From Salinirubellus litoreus (GTDB taxonomy: Archaea; Halobacteriota; Halobacteria; Halobacteriales; Haloarculaceae), in contig NZ_CP147841.1 in assembly GCF_037335815.1 (NCBI RefSeq), positions 310,001-374,000 on the forward strand: a stretch of 64,000 nucleotides of DNA, written 5' to 3'. Of the stretch, positions 32,334-40,609 are shown one piece after another (positions within the stretch are counted from its first letter, which is position 1; each line of letters opens with the position of its first letter). A program made the position numbers and the translations under genes. The notes beneath the pieces were generated by a model. That model ran no database searches. It was not told the DNA's origin and was given only the letters and a program-made list of their open reading frames with translations.

Positions 32334-33098
32334 TCAGCCCCCGGCGTGCTCGGTCGGATCGAGCGTTCCCGACAGCGGCGGCGGCAACAGGACCCCGGTG
32401 TCGGGGTGCGCCGCTCGCCACTCCGCCCAGGTCGCGACCGTCGAAGGGAGTATCTCGAGATCCTCGCCGGTCAGCGGACCGCAGATGGCCTCCGCGAGCA
32501 GCTGGCTCCAGTACGATCGGGTCCGTTCGTCGAACGTGACGAGGTTGGCCGAGTCCCGGACCCCCGCGTCGGGATCGCCCTCCTCGGCACCGAATGCCTT
32601 TCCGCTCGCCTCGCTGGCCGCCGCATAGGCGTCCGGGAGCTTCCAGAGCAGACCCGTGACCCCGAACATCACCGCCTCGCCGTCGAGTTCCCGGTTGGCG
32701 ACCACCCCCGACCGACAGATCGGACAGTAGGTCACCAGTACCGGGACGTCGACCAGGTCGTTCACGACCTCGTGTCGTGCGAGCACCGAGAGCGGATACG
32801 CGCGGGCGATCCCCTCCCGGGCAATACCGATCACGACCCGGTCGCCGGTCAGGCCGCCACCCGTACGGTACTCCTCGGGGAGATCGACGCCGTCCCAGTC
32901 GGGGGCGAACGCGGGGTCGTCGATGGCGGGGATGGCGTCCGGACGGATCCCTTCCTCACAGATCGTCGATGGGAACCCGTACTCGGCGATGCCGGGGAAC
33001 TCCGTGGACCCGGTCTCAGTCCCCCGATAGCCGACGAGACAGCCGGCGGTGGCGGCGACGCCGGCCGGGAGCCCCGCGAGAAACGCGCGTCGATTCAC
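32334..33098 (-). CDS. DUF3179 lipoprotein
   Basis: A 254-residue protein with a Tat/lipobox N-terminus: VNRRAFLAGLPAGVAATAGC, with the Cys as the lipid site. The DUF3179 body includes DRVVIGIAREGIARAYPLSV, NDLVDVPVLVTYCPICRSGV (the CPxC motif) and ANLVTFDERTRSYWSQL. The CPIC pair may bind copper or form a disulfide; function unknown. GTG start; the open frame extends far upstream but opposite a real gene. Confidence 0.85.
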   Translation of the reverse strand: MNRRAFLAGLPAGVAATAGCLVGYRGTETGSTEFPGIAEYGFPSTICEEGIRPDAIPAIDDPAFAPDWDGVDLPEEYRTGGGLTGDRVVIGIAREGIARAYPLSVLARHEVVNDLVDVPVLVTYCPICRSGVVANRELDGEAVMFGVTGLLWKLPDAYAAASEASGKAFGAEEGDPDAGVRDSANLVTFDERTRSYWSQLLAEAICGPLTGEDLEILPSTVATWAEWRAAHPDTGVLLPPPLSGTLDPTEHAGG

Positions 33099-33326
33099 GG
33101 GGTCCGTTTCGCGTCGAGTGACGTAAGCACCTCGCGGCTGTGCGGCGCGAGCGCGAGGGACACATATTCGCCCACCGAAACGTTTTTCATCGACTCGACC
33201 CCCGGACCGACCGAATCGACCGGTGCTGGCTCTCCCGCTCCTCCGCGTGGTAGCGATGCAACTGTCCCCGGTCGACGGTCCGTACCGCCTACAGACTCGG
33301 TCCCGCACGTCCGGAGGTGAGCGCCG

Positions 33327-34172
33327 GTGAGGCCGCTCGCGCTCGACGACCTCCCGGAGCACTCGGCGTGGGCGCGGTATCTCCTCGATCCGGCGGGCGA
33401 CCCGCCCGCCGATCCGGACGCCTACACGGACATCGGGACCTACGACGACATCTACTCGTACCTCCTCGGGGAGTTCCGTTCCGGGGACCGCTCCCCGGAG
33501 GCGTTCGTTCGCCGTATCTACGCGGAGGGACGCGAGGATCCCGGCCCGATCTCGATCCGGGACGACCTCTTCCTCGCCAGCCCGGCGGAGCTCCTCGAAC
33601 TGGAGCGGTTCGCGGTCGCCGACGCGCTGGGAGGGGTCGCGGTCGAACCGGCGACGGTCCTCGACCTCGGCTGTGGGTGGGGATCCGCGCTCGGAACCGT
33701 CGCCGACGTGTTCCCGGACGCGACCGTCATCGGCGGGGAGTACAGCCGGCACGGCGTCGAACTGGCCAGGGCGCTCGGTGTGACAGAGGGACGAAACGGT
33801 CGCGTCTCCGTGCGGCAGTTCGATCTCCGGGACGAGGAGTGGGATCTCCTCGACGGGCGGAGCGAGGTGCTCGTGTTCACCCGGGGGACCCTGACGACGC
33901 TCCCGGACGTCGAGCGGGTCGTCGATCGCCTCGCTCGACTGGCGAGCGAGGGGAGGGTGGTCGGCGGCGTCCACCTCGAACAGGTCGATCGCCACCCCGG
34001 AACCACCCTCGGACTCCTCCGCCGTCACTACGGGCGGGTCAGGGGGTACGACGGGGCAGTGCTCGCCGAGCTCGAACGGCGTGGGGGGGTCGAGGTCGAC
34101 CGGGTCGTATACGACCAGCTGGGACCGAACCCGCTTCACCCGCGGACGCTGGTCCGCTGGCGGCCAGCGTAG
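33327..34172 (+). CDS. Class I SAM-dependent methyltransferase
   Basis: A 281-residue protein with motif I VLDLGCGWGS (111-120), motif II GGEYSRHG and a post-I acidic loop; the region LVFTRGTLTTLPD fits motif IV. An N-terminal ~100-residue helical part (YDDIYSYLLGEFRSG) precedes it. GTG start preceded by GGAGGTGA, a rare good Shine-Dalgarno match in this window. Substrate unknown. Confidence 0.78.
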   Translation: MRPLALDDLPEHSAWARYLLDPAGDPPADPDAYTDIGTYDDIYSYLLGEFRSGDRSPEAFVRRIYAEGREDPGPISIRDDLFLASPAELLELERFAVADALGGVAVEPATVLDLGCGWGSALGTVADVFPDATVIGGEYSRHGVELARALGVTEGRNGRVSVRQFDLRDEEWDLLDGRSEVLVFTRGTLTTLPDVERVVDRLARLASEGRVVGGVHLEQVDRHPGTTLGLLRRHYGRVRGYDGAVLAELERRGGVEVDRVVYDQLGPNPLHPRTLVRWRPA

Positions 34173-34419
34173 CGCGTAGCCGCACGTTCCGTGCCTCATC
34201 GTATCGCTCACGACCGACACCGGAACCCCGTCGCGTCGGGGCCAGGTCCGAGGCCGGCCGTCGCGAGTGGCGGTCGCTCCGGTCTCGCGTCGGATGGTGG
34301 CTCAGTCGAGAGGTCTCGTCAGAAGGGGCTCGGTGGGGGTAACCCTCATCATCGCCACCGGCGGAACGTCGAGCCCCCGAGGACAAAAACGTCGCGCACC
34401 GCGACGGCCCGGGGCGGCG

Positions 34420-35877
34420 TCACCGTGTGTCCCAGTCGGCCAGGGCGACGTGCTCGCGGGCGACCTCCCGCACGTCGTCGGTGTCGAGGACCCCCCGTTC
34501 CGTCCGGACGGCACTCACGAGGTCGGGCGGCGTGACGTCGAACGTCGGGTTCAGGACCTCGACGTCGGCGTCCCCGTCGTACACGGCCTCCCGGGAACCG
34601 GATTCGAGGTGCGCCTCCTCGTCCGGTGCGACCTTGTCGGCCGCACAGACCACGCAGAGCGGGACGCCCTCGCGGGCGGCCGCCAGCGCCGCCGCCCGGG
34701 TCCCGGTCTTGTTCACCACGGAGCCGTCGGCGAGCACGGCGTCGGCACCGACGATCAGGGCGTCTATCTCCCGTGTGGCGAGGACGTGTGCGACCGCGGC
34801 GTCCGTGTGGAGGGTCACCCGGACCTCGCCAGCGAGACGTTCGGCGACGCCGACTCCCTCGCGGTCGGGGCGGGACTCGGCGACGAACACCTCCCCGAGG
34901 TTCGGCGCGTCGAGGAGCGCCTCCTCCACCGTCCCGGATCGCGAGAGGGTGAGGACGCGCTTCCAGCCGGGGTCGGGGGTGGCGGCCGCGGCGTCGGCCT
35001 CCCGCGCTTCACGATGGACCTCGCTCGCGGCCCGCTCGACGGCGACGGGCGTCCGTGGCTCACGGGTCGCGTGACTCGCGGGTCGCTCCGCTCCCCGCTC
35101 GCTGTTCCGGGACACTCCCTCCGGTCGTGTCCCGCTCTCGCTCCCCGTTCGCCTTTTCGGGGCGCTCCCTTCGGTCGCGTCCCGCTCCCCCTCCCCGCTC
35201 GCCCGGTGCATCGCGCGGTTCACGCGGTTGGCGACGACGGCCATCGACGGTCGGGCGTCGAGCAGGTCGCGGGCGACCGAGACGGGGCCGTCCCAGTCGC
35301 CCGCGCGTTCGGCTGCGAGCGCCGCCTCGTCGCGGAGACACTCCAGCGCCCGCAGCGAGAGGTAGGCCGACCCGTGCTCGGTGTCGTCGGCGACTGTCCC
35401 CGGCGTGGGCCGGACGCGGTCGTAGGAGGTCCAGAGCTCGGGTACCGTTTCTCGACGGAGTATCTCGGCGGGGGAGACCCACTCGTACTCGGCGGTCTCG
35501 TAGTTCGGCTCCACCTCGCGGGTCGGACAGTCGAACAGGTAGGGGTAGACCCGCCAGACGTACTCGCCGTCCTCGAACTCGAAGGGATCTCCCCGTCGGA
35601 CGAGTTCGAGGACCGAGGGGTCGATACCCGTCTCCTCGCGGACCTCCTCGCTGGCGGCCCCGTCCGGATCTCCTCGCTCGCGGGTCGATCCACGACCCGC
35701 TCGCCGTTCCGAGGCCTCGCTCCCCTCAGTCGCTACGGCCTCGCGCTCCGCGTGACCCGCGACGCCACCCCACCGCCCCGCGTACGAGCCCACCTCATCG
35801 CTCCGGCGCAGCAGGAGGACGTCGCCCGCGTTGCGGAGGAACACCGTGACGACGTCGGCCGGTTCGTCGTGGGCCAT
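34420..35877 (-). CDS. Nudix hydrolase fused to eIF2B-like domain, with two repeat insertions
   Basis: A 485-residue fusion. Residues 1-150 are a Nudix domain; 165-485 are an eIF2B alpha-like (ISOCOT) domain with VNKTGTRAAALAAAREGVPL and the C-terminal PTFDVTPPDLVSAVRTERG. The Nudix box is broken: GGVAGHAE (37-44) is followed by an extra ~24 residues before GDPDGAASEEVREETGI (69-85). A second low-complexity insert (about 226-274) splits the N-terminal helices of the eIF2B domain. Both inserts are in-frame copies of the REP-like repeat at 10555-10816. Intact relatives are known in haloarchaea; whether this copy still folds is doubtful. Divergent from the phosphoesterase gene. Confidence 0.82.
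   Translation of the reverse strand: MAHDEPADVVTVFLRNAGDVLLLRRSDEVGSYAGRWGGVAGHAEREAVATEGSEASERRAGRGSTRERGDPDGAASEEVREETGIDPSVLELVRRGDPFEFEDGEYVWRVYPYLFDCPTREVEPNYETAEYEWVSPAEILRRETVPELWTSYDRVRPTPGTVADDTEHGSAYLSLRALECLRDEAALAAERAGDWDGPVSVARDLLDARPSMAVVANRVNRAMHRASGEGERDATEGSAPKRRTGSESGTRPEGVSRNSERGAERPASHATREPRTPVAVERAASEVHREAREADAAAATPDPGWKRVLTLSRSGTVEEALLDAPNLGEVFVAESRPDREGVGVAERLAGEVRVTLHTDAAVAHVLATREIDALIVGADAVLADGSVVNKTGTRAAALAAAREGVPLCVVCAADKVAPDEEAHLESGSREAVYDGDADVEVLNPTFDVTPPDLVSAVRTERGVLDTDDVREVAREHVALADWDTR
35056..35202. repeat. REP-like unit inserted in frame, eIF2B part
   Basis: Contains GACTCGCGGGTCGCTCCGCT, then CCCCGCTCGCTGTTCCGG and two CTCCC(T)TCNGTCG(C/T)GTCCCGCTC modules. 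Identical in type to the intergenic units near 10555-10816. In the protein it encodes NSERGAERPAS and neighbouring Arg/Glu/Ser-rich sequence. Confidence 0.75.
35674..35745. repeat. REP-like unit inserted in frame, Nudix box
   Basis: CTCGCTCGCGGGTCGATC, ACCCGCTCGCCGTTCCGAGG, then CCTCGCTCCCCTCAGTCGCT. It falls exactly between the two halves of the Nudix signature and encodes EGSEASERRAGRGSTRER-type residues. Confidence 0.72.
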
Positions 35878-35932
35878 ACTCCTCGGAGGGACCGGGCACA
35901 GATTAACGTGGGCCCCTGGCGCACCCATCGGT

Positions 35933-36424
35933 ATGCGACTCGCCGTCATCAGCGACTCTCACGTCCCGTCGCGCGAACCGTCGATCCCCGAGTGGGTCCT
36001 CGACCAGTGTCGGGAGGCCGACCACGTGATCCACGCGGGCGACTTCGACGCCCCGGAGACGCTGGAGACCGTCCGGGAGGCGAGCCCGGAACTCACGGCC
36101 GTCCACGGGAACATCGACCCGGACCTGGGGCTCCCCTCGGTGGCGACGCTCGACGTCGAAGGGGTCCGTTTCGTCGTCACGCACGGTACCGGTGACATCG
36201 AGGGGTACGAGGAGTGCGTCGCGGGAACGGTCGCGGCGAACGCGGCCAGCGGGCCGACCGTCGGCGTCTCGGGGCACACCCACGAGGTGATGGACAGGGA
36301 GGTCGACGGCTACCGGCTCCTGAACCCCGGGTCGTGTACGGGTGCGAGCCCGGCCGACAGCACCACGATGATGGCCGCCAGCGTCGAGGACGGTTCGGTC
36401 GACGTGACGGTCCACGAGGGGTAG
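35933..36424 (+). CDS. Metallophosphoesterase, YfcE/MJ0936-like
   Basis: A 163-residue calcineurin-like phosphodiesterase. Metal motifs: ISDSHVP (Asp8, His10), HAGDFD, VHGNID, THGTGD and GVSGHTHEV. Full length for the MJ0936/YfcE family, which hydrolyses phosphodiesters with Mn or Ni; natural substrate unknown. The ATG is 55 bases from the divergent Nudix-eIF2B gene. Confidence 0.9.
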   Translation: MRLAVISDSHVPSREPSIPEWVLDQCREADHVIHAGDFDAPETLETVREASPELTAVHGNIDPDLGLPSVATLDVEGVRFVVTHGTGDIEGYEECVAGTVAANAASGPTVGVSGHTHEVMDREVDGYRLLNPGSCTGASPADSTTMMAASVEDGSVDVTVHEG

Positions 36425-36502
36425 GGCGGCGGTCGTCCGGCGGGAGAGGCGATCCCGCCGAAGCGCCCCTCCGGATTCGCAATACGTGGTGAACACGCCG
36501 GA

Positions 36503-36509
36503 TTTATAT
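36503..36509 (+). promoter_or_regulatory. TATA box for aconitate hydratase
   Basis: TTTATAT, 27-33 bases upstream of the aconitase ATG; one of the clearest TATA boxes of the window. Confidence 0.65.
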
Positions 36510-36535
36510 TCGAGGATTGCCGATGTTCGGGTGAT

Positions 36536-38512
36536 ATGGGACAGACGCTCACGGAAAAGATCCTGGCCGACCACCTCGTCGACGGGGAGCTCGAGGCGGG
36601 CGAGGAGATCGGCATCGAGATCGACCAGGTCCTCACGCAGGACACCACGGGGACGCTCGTCTGGCTGCAGTTCGAGGCCCTGGACTTAGACGAGGTACAG
36701 ACGGAGGTCGCGGCGCAGTACTGCGACCACCAGACCTACCAGTTCGACTTCAAGAACACCGACGACCACCGCTTCCTCCGGTCGGCGGCGGGGACCTTCG
36801 GCGCGTACTTCTCCCGGCCGGGCAACGGCATCTGTCACAACGTCCACCGGGAGAACTTCGCCGCGCCGGGCAAGACCCTCCTCGGTTCGGACTCGCACAC
36901 ACCGACGCCGGGCGGGATCGGCCAGCTCGCCATCGGCGCCGGCGGGCTCGACGTCGCCGTCGCGATGGGTGGCGGCCCCTACTACATCGAGATGCCGGAG
37001 GTCGTGAACGTCCGGCTCGAGGGCGAGCTCCCCGAGTGGTCGACCGCGAAGGACGTCATCCTGGAGATGCTCCGCCGGCTCACCGTCAAGGGCGGCGTCG
37101 GGAAGATCTTCGAGTACACCGGACCGGGCGTCGAGAGCCTCTCCGCGCCCGAACGGATGACCATCACCAACATGGGAACGGAACTCGGCGCGACGTCGTC
37201 GCTGTTCCCGACCGACGAGCGGACCCGCGAATACCTCGCCAAACAGGACCGCGAGGACGAGTACGTCGACCTCCAGCCCGACGAGGACGCCGAGTACGCC
37301 GACGAGATCGTCATCGACCTCTCGGAGCTCGAGCCGCTCATCGCCCAGCCGTCGATGCCGGACAACGTCGTCCCGGTCCGGGAGGCCGCGGGCCAGTCCG
37401 TCGACCAGGTCATCATCGGCTCCTGTACGAACGGCGGCTACGAGGACATCCTCCCGACCGCGAAGATGCTCGAGGGCCGGAGCATCCAGCGACAGACGGA
37501 GATGATCGTCGCGCCCGGTTCGAAGAAGGCGAGCGAGATGCTCGCCCGGGGCGGGTGGACGGCGGAGCTGATGGCCGCCGGCGTGAACTTCTCCGAGGCC
37601 ACGTGCGGGGCCTGCATCGGCATCGGACACGTCCCCGCGAGCGACTCGGTCTCGGTGCGGACGTTCAACCGTAACTTCGAGGGCCGCTCGGGTATCGAGG
37701 ACGACAACGTCTACCTCGCCTCGCCGGAGGTCGCCGCTGCCGCGGCACTCAAGGGCGAGATCGTCGACCCGCGCGACCTCGCCGACGAACTGGGTGACCT
37801 CGAGGCGCCCGGGTTCGAACTCCCCGACGAGTACGAGGGCGCCGAGAACGACATCATCACGCCGGACGACCCGGTCGACGACGAGCTCATCAAGGGCCCG
37901 AACATCGGGGACGTCCCGCTGAAGGACGAGCTCGACGCCCATCTGGCGGGGCCGACCCTCCTGAAGATGGAGGACAACATCACGACCGACCACATCATCC
38001 CGGCCACCCAGGACATCCTGATGTACCGGTCGAACATCCCGAAGCTCTCGGAGTTCACCCTCTCGCGCGTGGACGACTCGTTCGCCCAGCGCGCGCTCGA
38101 CTCCGACGGCGGGTTCCTCGTCGCCGGCGAGAACTACGGTCAGGGCTCCTCCCGCGAGCACGCGGCGCTCTGTCCGATGTTCCTCGGCGTCGAGGGCGTC
38201 TTCGCCCGGTCGTTCGCCCGCATCCACAAGGCGAACCTGTTCAACTTCGGGCTCATCCCGCTGACCATCGACGAGGAAACCTACGGGAAGATCGAACAGG
38301 GCGACGACCTCGAGATCGTCGACGACGTCGCCGAGGCGGTCCGCTCGGGGACGGAGGAGTTCACGGTGCGCGTGAACGACGACTGGGAGTTCACGGCCCA
38401 CCTCGACGCCTCCGAGCGCGAGCGCGAGATCCTCGCCGACGGCGGCAAGCTATCCCACACGAAGAAGCTCGCCGAGTCCGGCGACGACTCCTCCGCGCCC
38501 GCCGACGACTGA
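36536..38512 (+). CDS. acn: Aconitate hydratase
   Basis: A 658-residue aconitase that interconverts citrate and isocitrate in the TCA cycle. Fe-S cluster cysteines are Cys in GSCTNGG and the CGAC pair of TCGACIGIGH; GSDSHTPTPGGIGQLAIGAGG and the swivel-domain GQGSSREHAALCPMFLG motif (substrate Arg) are intact. The length and order fit the short aconitase/homoaconitase-like type common in haloarchaea. Acidic C-terminal tail (SGDDSSAPADD). Leaderless-type promoter. Confidence 0.95.
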   Translation: MGQTLTEKILADHLVDGELEAGEEIGIEIDQVLTQDTTGTLVWLQFEALDLDEVQTEVAAQYCDHQTYQFDFKNTDDHRFLRSAAGTFGAYFSRPGNGICHNVHRENFAAPGKTLLGSDSHTPTPGGIGQLAIGAGGLDVAVAMGGGPYYIEMPEVVNVRLEGELPEWSTAKDVILEMLRRLTVKGGVGKIFEYTGPGVESLSAPERMTITNMGTELGATSSLFPTDERTREYLAKQDREDEYVDLQPDEDAEYADEIVIDLSELEPLIAQPSMPDNVVPVREAAGQSVDQVIIGSCTNGGYEDILPTAKMLEGRSIQRQTEMIVAPGSKKASEMLARGGWTAELMAAGVNFSEATCGACIGIGHVPASDSVSVRTFNRNFEGRSGIEDDNVYLASPEVAAAAALKGEIVDPRDLADELGDLEAPGFELPDEYEGAENDIITPDDPVDDELIKGPNIGDVPLKDELDAHLAGPTLLKMEDNITTDHIIPATQDILMYRSNIPKLSEFTLSRVDDSFAQRALDSDGGFLVAGENYGQGSSREHAALCPMFLGVEGVFARSFARIHKANLFNFGLIPLTIDEETYGKIEQGDDLEIVDDVAEAVRSGTEEFTVRVNDDWEFTAHLDASEREREILADGGKLSHTKKLAESGDDSSAPADD

Positions 38513-38898
38513 GCGGCCCGTCGCGGAACCGGCCCGGATCGGAACTCGATTCTTTCGCGCGCGACCGCCGAGCAGTGACACTGGACGCGTCGAGAGAGGG
38601 GGCGAGAGCTACCGGGAGTCAACGTCTGGTGCCACGGTCTCACGCCGTCGCTGGCGCTCGCGGGTAGTGTCCCAAAAGCGGGGTGGGGGGTGGGGATGCA
38701 CCCTTCGTTGGGTGCGTTTACTCTTTTCACACCGAGGCACATGAACTTTTGGGTTGCATCGTCGAGTGACACTATCGCAGCGTTCGGAAGTCGTTACTCA
38801 CGGCCGGAGGGACGTCCCGTCCGGCGTGTGTTATCGGGTCCAGACGCTACTACAGATGCGGCGGAACCGATATGCATCTCGGGCCGGTACGTGGGGCC
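38513..38898. other. Intergenic region with degenerate mobile-element ends
   Basis: 386 bases without a supported gene. It holds an IS-like end pair (38665-38774) and, at 38839-38855, a 15-of-17 match to the terminal repeat of the miniature element at 13956-14039. Sequence around 38690-38750 is less GC-rich (GGGTGCGTTTACTCTTTTCA), unlike its flanks. Confidence 0.55.
38665..38774. mobile_element. Remnant of an insertion-sequence or MITE, TAGTGTC ends
   Basis: TAGTGTC (38665-38671) pairs with GACACTA (38768-38774), and CCCAAAAG (38671-38678) pairs with CTTTTGGG (38746-38753), with a 14-base interruption on the right side. Read on the minus strand the segment could be the last codons of a transposase running into its terminal repeat, a common arrangement, but only ~35 codons remain. 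Family not assigned. Confidence 0.45.
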
Positions 38899-39369
38899 GT
38901 GACGACGACCACTCCCCGGGGGACGCCGGATCCGGAGCTACGTCACGCGGTCCGGGCAGACCTGCTGGACGTGTTCCGTATCGAGCAGGCGTCGTTCCCC
39001 CAGCCGTGGCCGTTCAGCGCGTTCGAGGGGTTCCTCGAGGCCCCGGGGTTCCTCGTCGCCCTCGACGACGACGGCGTGGTCGGCTACGTGGTCGCGGATA
39101 CGGTACCCAACCACGGGCGTCCGCTCGGCCACGTGAAGGACATCGCCGTCCGTCCGGACCGCCGGGGGGAGGGGATCGGCGCGACGCTCCTCGAACGGGC
39201 GCTCTCGATACTGGCCGGCGAGGGCACCTCCCGCGTGAAACTCGAGGTCCGGGCGGGCAACAAGGAGGCGATCCGCCTCTACCGCGGGTTCGGCTTCTCA
39301 CACCACCACACCGTCCCCCGATACTACGACGATGGCGAGGACGCACTCGTGATGCTCCGCGGGTTCTGA
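38899..39369 (+). CDS. rimI: GNAT N-acetyltransferase, RimI-like
   Basis: A 156-residue acetyltransferase. The acetyl-CoA loop is VRPDRRGEGIGATLL, preceded by GHVKDIAV, with NKEAIRLYRGFGF as the C-terminal signature of RimI/Ard1 enzymes, which acetylate protein N-termini. I chose the GTG giving VTTTTPRGTPD; an ATG nine codons upstream (38872) is also open, but it lies inside a TATA-like GATATGCAT about 27 bases before the GTG. Confidence 0.88.
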   Translation: MTTTTPRGTPDPELRHAVRADLLDVFRIEQASFPQPWPFSAFEGFLEAPGFLVALDDDGVVGYVVADTVPNHGRPLGHVKDIAVRPDRRGEGIGATLLERALSILAGEGTSRVKLEVRAGNKEAIRLYRGFGFSHHHTVPRYYDDGEDALVMLRGF

Positions 39370-39442
39370 GCACCGGTCGACACCCTTTCCGGACCCCGGA
39401 AAATTCGGCCCTTGTTGCCGGTTTCGACGCCCGTGGTGAATC

Positions 39443-39448
39443 TTTATA
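39443..39448 (+). promoter_or_regulatory. TATA box for the small HTH gene
   Basis: TTTATA inside TCTTTATACA, 29-34 bases upstream of the ATG at 39477. Confidence 0.65.
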
Positions 39449-39476
39449 CAGTTGGCGTCCCTCTATACGGGTACCG

Positions 39477-39752
39477 ATGGCAGATTCCAGTGCGGAGGCG
39501 ATTTCGGACCTTCCGCCGAGCGCGAAGCTCGTCTACAAGGTGCTCGAGTACAACGGGGGTATGACCCAGAAGGGCATCGTGGAGGAGTCGATGCTCTCGG
39601 CCCGTACGGTGCGGTACGCGTTAGAGCGCCTGGAGGAGATCGACGCGATCTCCGAGGACGTGTACTTCGCCGACGCGAGGCAGAACCTCTACGAGATCAC
39701 GCCGGAGGCGATGGCCGAGGCAGCAGCCGACGCCGCGGCGGCCGACGACTGA
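39477..39752 (+). CDS. Small winged-helix protein
   Basis: A 91-residue MarR/Trmb-like winged helix covering nearly the whole protein: SAKLVYKVLEYNGGMTQKGI, then VEESMLSARTVRYALERLEE and the wing DVYFADARQNLYEIT. The Ala-rich tail (AEAAADAAAADD) is short. Close in type to haloarchaeal general HTH proteins that lack ligand domains. Clear TATA box. It lies just before the tRNA-Val. Confidence 0.8.
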   Translation: MADSSAEAISDLPPSAKLVYKVLEYNGGMTQKGIVEESMLSARTVRYALERLEEIDAISEDVYFADARQNLYEITPEAMAEAAADAAAADD

Positions 39753-39935
39753 CGGCGACTGACGAGGACCGCCGTAACGAACTCCCGACGATCGCTCGGG
39801 CCGGGCGATGGTCGCCGGTAGGAGACGACGGCCCTCGTGAGGCCACGCGTTCTCGCGGCGTCGGCTCCCGTCCACCGAGTCGTGCTGCTCACAGAGCGTA
39901 AGGGCTATCCGCCCACGCGGGGTCGTAGCGGATGC

Positions 39936-40008
39936 GGGGCCGTGGTCTAGTGGTTATGACGCGTCCCTTACAAGGACGAGGTCCGTGGTTCAAATCCGCG
40001 CGGCCCCA
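39936..40008 (+). tRNA. tRNA-Val (anticodon TAC)
   Basis: Acceptor arms GGGGCCG (39936-39942) and CGGCCCC (40001-40007) with discriminator A; D-arm with AGTGGTTATGA; anticodon stem CGTCC/GGACG around loop CTTACAA, anticodon TAC at 39969-39971; T-arm CGTGG-TTCAAAT-CCGCG. No intron, and the CCA is not encoded (the gene continues CTACTCC). Reads GUA-type valine codons. Its 3' end is copied four more times downstream. Confidence 0.95.
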
Positions 40009-40471
40009 CTACTCCTGCGAGCGACAGCGAGCAGTGAGTCGTGGGCGCGAGCGGATTTGAGCCCTGCCACGAGCGACCGGAGGGAGCGAAGTGGCTCCGG
40101 TTCAAATCCGCGCGGTCCCATGCGACCGCCGAGCGAAAGCGAAGCGTGTCGAATCACGGACGCCGGATTCTGAATCAGGGAGGGGAGCGAACGGAGAGAG
40201 TGGATCGACCATGGTTCAAATCCGCGCGGCCCCACTACTCCTGCGAGCGTCAGCGAGCAGTGAGTAGTGGATAAAGCGCGGCTTGGGCCCGACGAGACCG
40301 AACGAAGTGAGGTCTCGGCACGGTTCAAATCCGCGCGGCCCCACTGGAGGCTGTCGCGAGCGGACGCGAGCGACGCCGGAGGCGTCCGCGCGATTTGAAC
40401 CCTGCAAGTCGCGCACAGCGAGCGAAGTGAGCGAGCACGTCTTGCTCCGGTTCAGAATCCGCGCGACCCCA
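39987..40471 (+). repeat. Array of tRNA-Val 3'-end copies, ~110-bp period
   Basis: GGTTCAAATCCGCGCGGCCCCA, the T-loop to discriminator of the tRNA, occurs at 39987 (in the tRNA), 40099 (one change), 40213 (exact), 40322 (exact) and 40449 (one insertion, one change). Spacing is 112, 114, 109 and 127 bases. Two spacer types alternate: CTACTCCTGCGAGCG... after copies 0 and 2, and TGCGACCGCCGA... after copies 1 and 4. Inverted degenerate T-arm pieces lie between them (GCGGATTTGAGCC at 40051-40063; GCGATTTGAACC near 40390). None of the copies has a D-arm or anticodon arm, so they are not tRNA genes. Confidence 0.85.
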
Positions 40472-40609
40472 TGCGACCGCCGAACGGAAGCGAGGGGTGT
40501 CGAATCGGACGATCTGATTCTTACCGCGATCTCGTGGGCCGCGCCACGGAGCCGTCGCGAGTCACGGGCCGGACCACGCCTATTTGATGTCCGGTGCCGA
40601 GCCCCGCGT
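40472..40609. other. Tail of the tRNA-derived array and promoter of the MBL hydrolase
   Basis: Begins with the TGCGACCGCCGAACG spacer of the array and ends with a TATA-like CCTATTTGATG (around 40579-40589), about 25 bases before the ATG at 40610. No gene. Confidence 0.5.

Noticed and set aside
39990..40328. Minus-strand frame with repeated GPRGFEP peptide after the tRNA
   Set aside because: The peptide is the reverse reading of tRNA T-arm/acceptor copies; no gene start and no conserved domain. It is a translation artefact of the array.
40099..40471. Additional tRNA genes or pseudogenes in the array
   Set aside because: Only the T-loop and 3' acceptor strand are present; no D-arm, anticodon arm or 5' acceptor strand pairs with them.
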